Source: Gammaproteobacteria bacterium (lineage in GTDB: Bacteria > Pseudomonadota > Gammaproteobacteria > Coxiellales > Coxiellaceae). From it: a stretch of DNA of 64,000 nt. The stretch is taken from the NCBI GenBank assembly GCA_030425685.1, contig JAUIAD010000003.1:62001-126000 (forward strand), written 5' to 3'. The notes beneath the pieces were generated by a model. It had not been told where the DNA came from and made no database searches. It saw nothing but the letters and a program-made list of their open reading frames with translations. This document shows, piece after piece, positions 25,597-34,347 of the stretch. Numbering within the stretch: the first letter of the stretch is position 1; each line of letters starts with the position of its first letter. The position numbers were made by a program, and so were the translations under genes.

Positions 25597-26485
25597 AATG
25601 AAAGCCCTTATCAAACGTGAATACTGGGAACAAAAGAACGTCTTTATAAGAGTGCCGCTGGCTATATCGGCAATTATGATACTAGCCGCTATTATTTTGG
25701 TTTTTGTCTCACAGGGGCACCTTTCTAATATAGAGCAGCTTACTGATCCTAACTTAAAAGCCAGTATCGCTCAGAAAATACCAAATGCACTGGCAGTTGT
25801 ATCTGAGCCTTTTTTACTGATTCTATGGTTAATTGTTGCTTATTACTTTTTAGGTTCGTTATATGATGACCGCAAAGACGGCAGCATTCTATTCTGGCAG
25901 TCGATGCCTATCAGCACTACGCAGACAATTTTTTCTAAACTTATTACAGGATTAGTGCTCGCACCGATTTGCAGTTGGATTATTATGATGATCACGCAGT
26001 TGCTGGTGCTAATTATAGTAAGCATTTTCCTTGCTACCCACCCTGTTTTCGACTGGAAACTAGTGTGGAGCCCGGGTATTATTCTGTGGACGTGGGTTAA
26101 AATGATTGGCTTTATGATTTTCCAAGGCCTATGGTTATTGCCTATTTTCGCTTGGTTTATGCTGTGCTCTGCTTTTTCGAAAAAGGCACCGGCATTGCGT
26201 GCGTTGATTCCTATTATTCTTATCTACATCTTGGAATTCTTGTTAATCCACTGGCATTACGTTAGCAATTTTATCAGCTCAAGAATCTTTTTAGCAGCAA
26301 AAGCTTGGGCTGTCTTTGCGCCGAATACTTTGGATATTGTGTCGAGTCATGATCATACTTTTATAAAAAAATATGCGCTTAACTTGCCGCATTTTAGTTC
26401 GGGTGATTGGATTAGTTTTTCGATTGGGATTGGGGTTAGTGTTTTGTTTTTGGTTTTGGGTGGGGTTTTTCGTCGGCGTCAGTAA
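25586..26485 (+). CDS. ABC-2 type permease
   Basis: 299 residues from an ATG with AGGTGA upstream, overlapping the ATPase gene. About six membrane helices: near 25-43, 75-92, 115-150, 160-190, 205-225 and a final one at the C-terminus. The segment SILFWQSMPISTTQTIFSKL after the second helix is characteristic of ABC-2 permeases. With the GntR regulator it forms a three-gene YtrA-type exporter operon. The substrate is unknown; cell-envelope stress or antimicrobial export is typical for such operons. Confidence 0.88.
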   Translation: MMRKMKALIKREYWEQKNVFIRVPLAISAIMILAAIILVFVSQGHLSNIEQLTDPNLKASIAQKIPNALAVVSEPFLLILWLIVAYYFLGSLYDDRKDGSILFWQSMPISTTQTIFSKLITGLVLAPICSWIIMMITQLLVLIIVSIFLATHPVFDWKLVWSPGIILWTWVKMIGFMIFQGLWLLPIFAWFMLCSAFSKKAPALRALIPIILIYILEFLLIHWHYVSNFISSRIFLAAKAWAVFAPNTLDIVSSHDHTFIKKYALNLPHFSSGDWISFSIGIGVSVLFLVLGGVFRRRQ

Positions 26486-26616
26486 TAAACCAACGGTTAA
26501 ACCTTCTACCAACAGCCTTTTGGGGTGCGGCATTTTGCTTAGGTGTTAAATATAATTTGACAGATTTAGCTCCAGAGGTGAGAAGCACCTCCCCCCTGCA
26601 ACATACAAAATAAATA

Positions 26617-28992
26617 TTATTTATTGTTCTTCAAGCGAATGGGCCTCCCCCGCTGGCTCAATTTTTTCTTAATCAAACCAGATCCGTTGTCTTTCCATAA
26701 TTCTGCAGAAGGACCATCTGCGACAATATCATCCTCATCATCACTGAATACCATATCCTCCTCACCTGCTTTTGGCTGTGGTTGAACCGAACGACCTCCC
26801 CTACTGCCTCTCAGACGATGACCATGCCCATCCTCCAATAGCCTATTCTGAGCCACCAAACTATCAACTCTTTTGATTAACATACGAACAGTATCATGCA
26901 ACAGTTTAAAGGCCTCAATTGGCTCAGCACGTTTTTGAGAAAGAAGCGTTAACCCAACTTTTTGTGCACGATAGGCGTTTTGCAATGGACCATAACTTTT
27001 CGATAATCCTACTTGTGAAGTCATGCTCGCCGCCTCACTGACATCAATATTTTTATATGTAGCATAATCCCTAAGATAATCTTTCCCTTTATACAGAGCT
27101 CCTTCAGTTGTAAATACGGTAGAGCGCTCTTGTGATTCCCATTTCGTTGCTGTAAAACTTGCCAACTGCTCCGACAAGCGCTCTAAGTTACCACCCTCAT
27201 CATCTATAATAATTAATTTTGAGTATCGCTTAGTAAGCCTGTACCACAAATTAAATTCCCCAAGCTCTTTATAAATTGTATGATCATTCAGGTTGGCGCT
27301 ATTTTTCTCACGCGCATAAGGCTGAGAGTAGTACGCTTTATGATTACTGAAATAATCTTCCCTCACATCAATATCAGCATTAGACTTAAGATTTTCATAC
27401 ATAGAAAATTTAACAAAATAATTGGATATTAAAGGACTTTTAACTATACGTATAACACTTTTCCACACCACATTTCGATCGAAATGAATTTTTTCTCCAC
27501 TATAAGCATTAACATAAAAGATTGTTACAACAGCATCCTCTATCGCCTGACACAGCTTCTTTGTATTTTTTTCACTTTGAGCCAACGTAGCAGGCCATGG
27601 CGTACCTAAATAAATTGAAAGCGTGTTGAAAATTACATATGATGCCATCATTAATACAAACCGGCTTCTTGAATCTCCATTATTCCAAGAATCATAATCT
27701 GGCAATGCTCCAAGAATTTTTTGCAATGGGGCATTAGCTCCTACAAACGCCTTATATTTTAAGCCTCGATCTTCAAATCCATTAAGCTCCATTTTTGCAA
27801 AATCTTTAACATAACTCTTATAGCGCTTTCCATCCCCATGCTCTTTGCCAACCACTTGATAAAGGTCATCGTAATATGCATAGATCTTAGCCTTCAAGCT
27901 ATTCATCTGGCTTATTTGCTCTGTTGACAAACCTCTATCTTGATAATATTCACTTACACATGATTTACTAAACCCTTTGAGTGCATCAGTATATTTCGTG
28001 CTATACCCCACTCTTTTCTTCACCTGATTAAATAACTCCTTCAAATCATCGAGATTTTCTATATATTTAACTCTTGGGTTCCTAGAGGAATGCTTAATGG
28101 CATAAGCAGCACAATTAACCTCTTCTTTCTTTAACACCTCCGAATCATCTAAATCACTCCCTATGGCTAATGAACCATCTGCGTTTTTGATTCCACCCAA
28201 CTGCGCTATCCGAAACCCTCTATCATCCAGCTCAATATCACCAATAACTCTAGCCATTTGAAAGAATGCAAAAGTACCTGCGGCACTGGATTTAGCCTGA
28301 AGCTTTATGAAGTGCAACCTTGCCAGGTACGCATTAAGATAAGGCGTTGACTCGTCATCACCTTTCCCATACTTGAATCCCATAGAAGCTACATTCTGAA
28401 CCTCAGATATTCTTGCTGTTGCTGCAGAATATATACTATTAAGGCCACTCTCCACTTCACCCACAAACTTGGTTTCGAGCTTATCATAAAAAGCACCCTC
28501 ATCTATCGTCTTATCATAACCAGTTCCCGCATAGTGGCTCTGAGCTGCATCGCCATAGTAAGTCTCTCCATCTGCACCGGATAGTGCGGTCAACCCAACC
28601 GCCTCATTGTTGCCAAGCCGATCAAGATGACTATTATCAACATAATCTGTAAGTTTCCCACCACGAATCAAAGTGTGCGAGTGTGAAATAACAGTGCCAG
28701 ACAGAACAGCTGATACCAATGGCCCAGCAATGGGACCTGCAACTGGAATGCAAGTTATAAGTGATGTAGCTGCAGACTTGATTACACCATAAGTTAGACT
28801 TTTTACCGCTTTACCTATTCGCGCATACCGTTCCTGCACTTTCTTATAACTATGCGCATCTAAGCCACGCAATGTTTTGACAGTCTTATAGTTACTATCA
28901 CTAATTTCTTTTAGTATTGAAATTTCAGCTTTTACCTTACCCAACAGCTTAGCACCATGTTGCTTTTCTTGAATTGTGTATTTTAAAGTCAT
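26617..28992 (-). CDS. Large orphan protein with acidic, AT-hook-like C-terminus
   Basis: About 791 residues of no recognised family. The ATG at 28992 has GGGGA upstream; another ATG 12 nt earlier (29004) lacks one. Residues 60-100 contain a hydrophobic Gly/Ala stretch (SLITCIPVAGPIAGPLVSAV) that could insert in a membrane. The middle is a long helical region. The last 60 residues combine HGHRLRGSRGGRS, the acidic block EEDMVFSDDEDDIVAD and a basic end SQRGRPIRLKNNK whose RGRP core resembles an AT-hook or nuclear signal. There is no signal peptide. A host-directed effector is plausible but unproven. It is convergent to the ABC permease. Confidence 0.75.
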   Translation of the reverse strand: MTLKYTIQEKQHGAKLLGKVKAEISILKEISDSNYKTVKTLRGLDAHSYKKVQERYARIGKAVKSLTYGVIKSAATSLITCIPVAGPIAGPLVSAVLSGTVISHSHTLIRGGKLTDYVDNSHLDRLGNNEAVGLTALSGADGETYYGDAAQSHYAGTGYDKTIDEGAFYDKLETKFVGEVESGLNSIYSAATARISEVQNVASMGFKYGKGDDESTPYLNAYLARLHFIKLQAKSSAAGTFAFFQMARVIGDIELDDRGFRIAQLGGIKNADGSLAIGSDLDDSEVLKKEEVNCAAYAIKHSSRNPRVKYIENLDDLKELFNQVKKRVGYSTKYTDALKGFSKSCVSEYYQDRGLSTEQISQMNSLKAKIYAYYDDLYQVVGKEHGDGKRYKSYVKDFAKMELNGFEDRGLKYKAFVGANAPLQKILGALPDYDSWNNGDSRSRFVLMMASYVIFNTLSIYLGTPWPATLAQSEKNTKKLCQAIEDAVVTIFYVNAYSGEKIHFDRNVVWKSVIRIVKSPLISNYFVKFSMYENLKSNADIDVREDYFSNHKAYYSQPYAREKNSANLNDHTIYKELGEFNLWYRLTKRYSKLIIIDDEGGNLERLSEQLASFTATKWESQERSTVFTTEGALYKGKDYLRDYATYKNIDVSEAASMTSQVGLSKSYGPLQNAYRAQKVGLTLLSQKRAEPIEAFKLLHDTVRMLIKRVDSLVAQNRLLEDGHGHRLRGSRGGRSVQPQPKAGEEDMVFSDDEDDIVADGPSAELWKDNGSGLIKKKLSQRGRPIRLKNNK

Positions 28993-29211
28993 CTCATTCC
29001 CCATATGTAATTTTTTATGAAATTATTTTTTTCTACCAAGAGTCCATCCCCACACAAACCTCAATGTTTTATACTTCTATAATACCCAACCAACACTTCC
29101 CCAATATTGTTCCAAAATAACAATCGCAAAAAACTTCATAACAAATATGTCTGAAACATTTCAAAACAAAGAAAAACACCCACTTGGCCCTCAAGGCCCA
29201 CTGTGATATCA

Positions 29212-29217
29212 TATAAT
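29212..29217 (+). promoter_or_regulatory. Probable -10 element of the two-component operon
   Basis: A consensus TATAAT lies 34 bp upstream of the response-regulator ATG; no good -35 is visible at 16-18 bp. A GGCC-ctcaa-GGCC hairpin lies just upstream (29186-29198). Confidence 0.4.
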
Positions 29218-29250
29218 GATAAAAATCAACAAGTTGCAGAAAGGTGAATC

Positions 29251-30015
29251 ATGGAAGAACACTACACACTGCTGATGATCGATGATGATGAGCTGCTTAC
29301 TGAGGCTGTTACGGAGAGCTTGGAGACTGAGGGCTATTGCGTGAACTCGGCCCTTACTGGCAAAGAGGGTCTAGCCCAGCTGGAAGCGGCTGGCCCTGAT
29401 TTGCTGCTGCTGGATCTTAAACTGCCTGATACTCATGGGCGCGTGTTGTGCAAAACGATACATGAGAAATACCCTGAACTGCCTATTATTGTCCTTACCG
29501 GTGAGGATGATGATATTGACAGAGTGCTGCTTTTAGAGCTTGGTGCTGATAATTATCTGCAAAAACCTGTGGCGCCACGTGTATTGCTTGCCTATATTGA
29601 AGCGACCTTAAGGCGCAGTAAGGCAAAACCTATTGCGCAAGAAGATGAAGAAGAGTCATCAAATCCTACTAAGCTGGCTTCGCACTATGATTTACTGCTA
29701 TTCGCAGATTTTGAATTAAATATCGATCAACATACTTTAGAACACAAAGAACGTGGTTCTATCGATTTAACGCCTGGGGAATATCAGCTACTTTATATCT
29801 TCGTCACTCACCCTGAGCGAATCCTCAGTCGTGATCAAATTATCAGTTATAAAGAAACAGGTGATGATATTTTTGATCGCAGCATTGATATTATTATTAG
29901 CCGGTTACGCAAGAAACTTGAGAAAAATCCTAAACAGCCAATGCTCATTAAAACCAATCGTGGTTCTGGCTATAGCCTGCAATCGCCCGTTTATAAAAAA
30001 CGGATTAAAAAATGA
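29251..30015 (+). CDS. OmpR/PhoB-family response regulator
   Basis: 254 residues. The N-terminal receiver domain has acidic pocket residues D11-D13, phospho-acceptor D55 (LLLLDLKLPD), T83 and K105 (YLQKPV). A linker at about 125-150 is followed by a winged helix DNA-binding domain (DLTPGEYQLLYIFVTHPERIL, quoted in part as LTPGEYQLLYIF, and RSIDIIISRLRKKLE). A good ribosome-binding site (AAAGGTGA) precedes the ATG. Its stop overlaps the sensor start by 4 bp (ATGA). Confidence 0.95.
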   Translation: MEEHYTLLMIDDDELLTEAVTESLETEGYCVNSALTGKEGLAQLEAAGPDLLLLDLKLPDTHGRVLCKTIHEKYPELPIIVLTGEDDDIDRVLLLELGADNYLQKPVAPRVLLAYIEATLRRSKAKPIAQEDEEESSNPTKLASHYDLLLFADFELNIDQHTLEHKERGSIDLTPGEYQLLYIFVTHPERILSRDQIISYKETGDDIFDRSIDIIISRLRKKLEKNPKQPMLIKTNRGSGYSLQSPVYKKRIKK

Positions 30016-30800
30016 TAAAAAGAATTTTTACTTGGCAGCGCCTTTTATTTATTTTTGCCTGCATTATTGCAACGTTTATTCTATTGGTAAAAGTACCAGA
30101 AAAATTTCGCGAAACGCATTTTATATTTACGCATATTGCTTTTACCATCATTATACTGTTAGAGCTTTTCTATTATAGCGTGTGTTTCAAGCTTGCAAGA
30201 AACTCCTACCAGGAAGTACGTACTTTTTTTTACTTTATTGTGTTATCCGGTGTCGCTCATATTGCCAAGCTGATTATCATTACCATCCTAGCTCGACCTG
30301 ATGGGATACCACCGTTTTCAAACTTGCTTATACATGCGCTCTTTTTTGCTGACCTTGCTTATCATACCATCTTACTTATTATTCTGCTTTATTTCATTAA
30401 GAAAGCACTTGTTAGCAAAAACTTTATTCGCTCTTATGCTATTAGCATACCTATAATACTTGTCACCTTAGGCTTAATTTCTCTTGTACTCTACCGTCAT
30501 TATCACCTTACCCGCTTCCATTGCACGTGCGTTGAAAATGTCTTATCAATGGTTGAAGAATTGTTATTCTTTGGTGGTATTGCCATTGTTATTTGCTCGG
30601 TTAAATCGGAAAGGTTTTTATTAGTTACCTTTGGTTATCTTGTTAACGTTGCTAGCGATGTGGCTTTAGATTATAAAAAGTGGATTGCGCTTTATTATCC
30701 TAACAACCAAGTGGGCTTTTTAGACGCTGCTGGAACTATTATTTTGATTTTTGCAGCCATATCTCTATTAAGAAACACACCACTTAAACTAAAGCATTAG
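30012..30800 (+). CDS. Membrane sensor part of a histidine kinase, ending at an in-frame amber codon
   Basis: 262 residues with about seven hydrophobic segments and little soluble sequence, an integral-membrane sensor of unknown ligand. It stops at a TAG at 30798-30800. The same reading frame continues after this stop without interruption to 32198 and encodes another membrane helix pair and the kinase core, which has no start codon until 30966. The simplest reading is one kinase gene of 728 sense codons broken by a single nonsense codon. Alternatives are read-through or two separate proteins. Confidence 0.75.
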   Translation: MIKRIFTWQRLLFIFACIIATFILLVKVPEKFRETHFIFTHIAFTIIILLELFYYSVCFKLARNSYQEVRTFFYFIVLSGVAHIAKLIIITILARPDGIPPFSNLLIHALFFADLAYHTILLIILLYFIKKALVSKNFIRSYAISIPIILVTLGLISLVLYRHYHLTRFHCTCVENVLSMVEELLFFGGIAIVICSVKSERFLLVTFGYLVNVASDVALDYKKWIALYYPNNQVGFLDAAGTIILIFAAISLLRNTPLKLKH

Positions 30801-30965
30801 GTAAGAAAAGGAAGCAGCCTTGGCACGCAAATCGCCTTATGGACCAACTCCATTGGCGCCATACTTTTTGCACTGATTAGCATCCATTTTATTGTTGTTT
30901 TTGGCGATAAAAAAATTAAAAGCTTTTTTCTAAATTATGACTTAGGCGTATTTGCTGGCTTTATT

Positions 30966-32198
30966 ATGGTCTCAACTATTTTAAGCACTATTGTTGCACG
31001 CATTATCATGCAACAGCTTAATAAGGTTGTCGCACAGGTTAAAACGGATTCACAAACTGGCGTTAAAGACAAACCTTTTATCAATGAGTTTTCAGTGCTC
31101 GGGCGCATCTTGCTTTCTCAGATTAATAAGGTGGCACAAAAAAACAAGCAAGAAAAACTTCTTTTTGATATTGCTTCAAGTACCGCACATGATATTCGCT
31201 CCCCCATTAGCACACTGGAGTTTGTTAATAATAATCTTGGCGATACTATTGCAAAAAAACACTCTAAACAACTGAGCTTGTCGATACTCAATATCAAACA
31301 AATTGCTGAAGATTTATTGACACGCTATCGTTTGGTTAGACAAATGAATAAAGCACCCACTCAACAACTGCAGGCGATGCTGATCAGCGCTATCGCCTAT
31401 GAAGTTGTTAAGCAAAAACAACTGGAGTTTTGCGACGATAACATTACTATCACCATTAATATTTCATCAGCAGTCCGCCTTGCTTTTGCGAGCATAACAT
31501 CAACGCACTTTAAAAGAGTGCTATCAAACCTTATTAATAACGCTGCTGAAGCCTCTGAGGGCAAAGGTCAAATTACTTGCTCCTTGCAAAAACAGAAAAA
31601 CTTTATTCATATTAGAATCGCCGACAGTGGCAAGGGTTTATCTAAAGAGCAATTAGCGGCAATTGACAGCAATAATATTACCACGGATAAACTAAGTGGC
31701 TCAGGTCTAGGATTATTATCTTCAAAACAAATTATCGAGGCTTGGGGTGGTAAACTTAGCATTAGCTCTAAAGTTAATATCGGCACCATAGTAACAATTA
31801 AATTACCAATTTCTTCCACGCCGCAGTGGTTTTTAAATCCTAAAGCGTTATTGCAGGCTCAGCATATTGTCATTGTTGAGCCTGATAAAGAAGAGGCAGC
31901 AATATTGAAAAGCAATATTAAAAGCATGCTGCACTTTAAAGGCAAACTTTCCGTATTACATTCTGAAACCAAATTAGCGCAGTCGATTGATAGTGATAAT
32001 GAACAATCTAAACTATACTTGGTTGCTTTCAATCATAATCGTCAACAGAAATCTGGTATTCATATTATCAATACCTATAAATTAACTGACAAAGCGATAC
32101 TGATGTCTAATCAGTATGATGAAGCATTGATAAATGATTGTCGAAAAGCGGGTATACGTTTTATTCCTAAAATTTTATTTCGTGGATTTAATAATTAG
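30966..32198 (+). CDS. Histidine kinase core with degenerate receiver domain (downstream part of interrupted gene)
   Basis: 410 residues from the first in-frame ATG after the amber at 30798. The frame is open from 30801 and encodes a membrane helix (IGAILFALISIHFIVVFG) that this start would lose. The dimerisation/phospho-His box is ASSTAHDIRSPI (H75). The ATPase domain has the N box LSNLINNAAEAS, G1 ADSGKGLS and G2 SGSGLGLLSS. The last 115 residues resemble a receiver domain (HIVIVEPDKEEAAILKSN) in which the usual phospho-Asp strand reads LYLVAFNHN, so it probably cannot be phosphorylated. Partner of the response regulator just upstream. Confidence 0.8.
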   Translation: MVSTILSTIVARIIMQQLNKVVAQVKTDSQTGVKDKPFINEFSVLGRILLSQINKVAQKNKQEKLLFDIASSTAHDIRSPISTLEFVNNNLGDTIAKKHSKQLSLSILNIKQIAEDLLTRYRLVRQMNKAPTQQLQAMLISAIAYEVVKQKQLEFCDDNITITINISSAVRLAFASITSTHFKRVLSNLINNAAEASEGKGQITCSLQKQKNFIHIRIADSGKGLSKEQLAAIDSNNITTDKLSGSGLGLLSSKQIIEAWGGKLSISSKVNIGTIVTIKLPISSTPQWFLNPKALLQAQHIVIVEPDKEEAAILKSNIKSMLHFKGKLSVLHSETKLAQSIDSDNEQSKLYLVAFNHNRQQKSGIHIINTYKLTDKAILMSNQYDEALINDCRKAGIRFIPKILFRGFNN

Positions 32199-32207
32199 CA
32201 TTGCTGC

Positions 32208-32540
32208 TTACTTAATCAGAGCCAACTGATTAACCTCTTTCTGCAACGCTTTAATCTGCGCAACCATACTATTCTGCACCTGCTGAATTTGCTTTTGTAA
32301 AACAACAATCTGCTTTTGCATCTGCCTTTGCAGCGCCGCAGACTGCTTATTATTAGCTTGCGCCTGCGCCTTTATCTGTAGAGGAATTGAAGCTTGCACT
32401 CTTTGAATCTGTTGTTGCAGTGAATTGATTACCATTTGCATATTGGTGCTTTTATGCATCGGTGGTGCGGCTGCAAATGCTGAAGAAATACAAAAAGATG
32501 ATAAAAACAACGAGATAGCTGGTATTTTTAGAAAACGCAT
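32208..32540 (-). CDS. Small secreted coiled-coil protein
   Basis: 110 residues: a Sec signal peptide (MRFLKIPAISLFLSSF..., ending AFAAAP) and a mature part of about 85 residues that is almost entirely Gln/Ala/Lys-rich heptads (LQQQIQRVQASIP, then QIVVLQKQIQQVQNSM), a single long coiled coil. Probably periplasmic and oligomeric. No family recognised. It is convergent to the kinase gene, ending 9 bp from it. Confidence 0.75.
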   Translation of the reverse strand: MRFLKIPAISLFLSSFCISSAFAAAPPMHKSTNMQMVINSLQQQIQRVQASIPLQIKAQAQANNKQSAALQRQMQKQIVVLQKQIQQVQNSMVAQIKALQKEVNQLALIK

Positions 32541-32858
32541 AAGGGCCTGACCTCAAAAACTTAAGATAACATTAGCTTACTTTATCACTCAAACCTTAAG
32601 GATTTATTAAAGATTTGCAGAAAATCGCATTGCTTCCTGCGACAATAAGACCAAAGCCTTTACCGAATAATAATAATCTTGCAACCTACCACATTACAAA
32701 TATTATCATTTAAAAACAGATAGATAGAAACATAAGTATAACTGTACTTTTTATATCACGCACTTGCAAACCCCAACACCATCAGCCATAATTATTAAAA
32801 ATCCTGATAAATCAAACACTTTGTTTTCAACTTGCTACAACTTAAATAGGTTAAAACA
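32541..32858. other. 318-bp divergent intergenic region
   Basis: AT-rich spacer between the divergent coiled-coil gene and the FAD oxidoreductase, so it should hold two promoters. On the minus strand TTTAATAAA-tc-CTTAAGGTT (32616-32597 region) has an 11-bp spaced TTAA repeat, a poor PmrA-box match. No small ORF or stable hairpin was seen. Confidence 0.4.
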
Positions 32859-34262
32859 ATGGGCAGCAAGATAGGTACCTTAAAAGACGCTGTAAAAGGC
32901 ACAGTTAGCGAAATTGGCGACAGCAACTATAAGAGCATAGTCACCAAAACACAGTGGAACGAGCTGCGCTTTGGGCGCCAGCCTGCTGTTATTGTTGAAG
33001 CCACTGATAATGAAGATGCTATAGCAGCCATTCAATATGCTAAGCAAGCAGGGCTAAAAGTCTCTGTCCGTGGCGGCAATCACAGCTGGTGCGGCTCCTC
33101 ATTGCGCCAAGGCGGCATGCTAATTGACCTATCTAATCTTAATGAAATTTCTGTAGACCAAAAAAACTTAAAAGCCAGCATTCAGCCTGCTAACAGCAAT
33201 CGTTCTGTTATGGCAAAATTGGCTCCACTAGGTTTAGCCTTCCCAGTTGGCCACTGCCCAGAAGTAAAAGCAAGCGGCTATCTGTTAAGTGGCGGTATGC
33301 CATGGAATCAGCCAAAATGGGGTCCAGCTTGTATTAGTGTTGAGGCCATAGAGTTAATCACTGCTAATGGCGAGCTTGTTTATGCTGATAAAGAAAACCA
33401 CGCCGACCTCTACTGGGCAGCACGTGGAGCAGGACCATTATTTTTTGCAGTTGCCACCCGCTACCACTTAAAATTATATCCCCTACCAAAAACAGTGATA
33501 TGTAGCACCTACTATTACTCACTCGATGACGTAGAGCAAATTGGCCAGTGGCTTGATCAACATATTACAAATATTCCAAACTGTATCGAGCTTACTGTTT
33601 TTCTTATTTCAGCGCCGAAACATCTTACTGAAGAATGTCGCGATAATGCAGGGAAAGTCTGCATGATTACCGCTTCTGCTTTTACTAATAGCGAAGACGA
33701 GGCAATTGCCGCGCTTAACACACTAGAAACTTGCCCCATCCTCGACAAGTGCTTATCGAAATCTATTCATGAGCCCAACACCTTTGATCGACTCATGCAA
33801 TTATCAGGTGAAATCTGGACCGACAAATTACGCTGCTTATCAGAAACAGCCTGGACGCATGATGCATTACCAGAAATATTAGTTAATATGCGTGAACACT
33901 TTAAATCTACACCTTCAGAGAAAAGTGTTTTTATTAACGTTATTAATACTGGCAGTAGACAAGCCAAAAAACCAGATCCAGATAAGGCGGCATTTTCAAT
34001 GATCAGCAATATCTATAGTGGGCTTTGGTCTATGTGGGATAAGCCAGAACATGATGAGGAAAATCATCAATGGCATGATCAAGCTCTCAAACTAATAGAG
34101 CCATTTACTATGGGCTACTATATTGGCGAAACAGATATTATTAAGCATCCTGATCATGCTAAGAAAGCATTTTCCCCGGAGAATTGGGCACGTCTTGAAG
34201 AGGTTAGGCGCAAGTATGATCCTGATAATTTATTTTATCGGTTTGATGAGGGTTTGGAATAA
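32859..34262 (+). CDS. FAD-linked oxidoreductase of the berberine-bridge-enzyme / VAO family
   Basis: 467 residues. The N-terminal FAD-binding domain (PAVIVEATDNEDAIAAIQYA, RGGNHSWCGSS) carries H75, the site of 8-alpha-histidyl FAD attachment. C133 in FPVGHCPEVKASGY lies where the second, cysteinyl bond forms, so a bicovalent flavin is likely. The C-terminal BBE motif is YDPDNLF. These enzymes oxidise sugars, alcohols or alkaloid-like molecules using O2; the substrate here is unknown. The start is an ATG with a weak AGG upstream. Its end converges with guanine deaminase. Confidence 0.88.
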   Translation: MGSKIGTLKDAVKGTVSEIGDSNYKSIVTKTQWNELRFGRQPAVIVEATDNEDAIAAIQYAKQAGLKVSVRGGNHSWCGSSLRQGGMLIDLSNLNEISVDQKNLKASIQPANSNRSVMAKLAPLGLAFPVGHCPEVKASGYLLSGGMPWNQPKWGPACISVEAIELITANGELVYADKENHADLYWAARGAGPLFFAVATRYHLKLYPLPKTVICSTYYYSLDDVEQIGQWLDQHITNIPNCIELTVFLISAPKHLTEECRDNAGKVCMITASAFTNSEDEAIAALNTLETCPILDKCLSKSIHEPNTFDRLMQLSGEIWTDKLRCLSETAWTHDALPEILVNMREHFKSTPSEKSVFINVINTGSRQAKKPDPDKAAFSMISNIYSGLWSMWDKPEHDEENHQWHDQALKLIEPFTMGYYIGETDIIKHPDHAKKAFSPENWARLEEVRRKYDPDNLFYRFDEGLE

Positions 34263-34291
34263 GCGGTCATTGAGAGTCGGTGCCGGCTTGC

Positions 34292-34311
34292 GGGCGCAGC
34301 ATGCTGCGCCC
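34292..34311. repeat. 20-bp perfect palindromic repeat, copy 3
   Basis: GGGCGCAGCATGCTGCGCCC followed by CTACGGGTT, between the convergent ends of the FAD oxidoreductase and guanine deaminase genes. Confidence 0.85.
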
Positions 34312-34347
34312 CTACGGGTTTTACATTATTTATGGCGTTTTTTGAGG

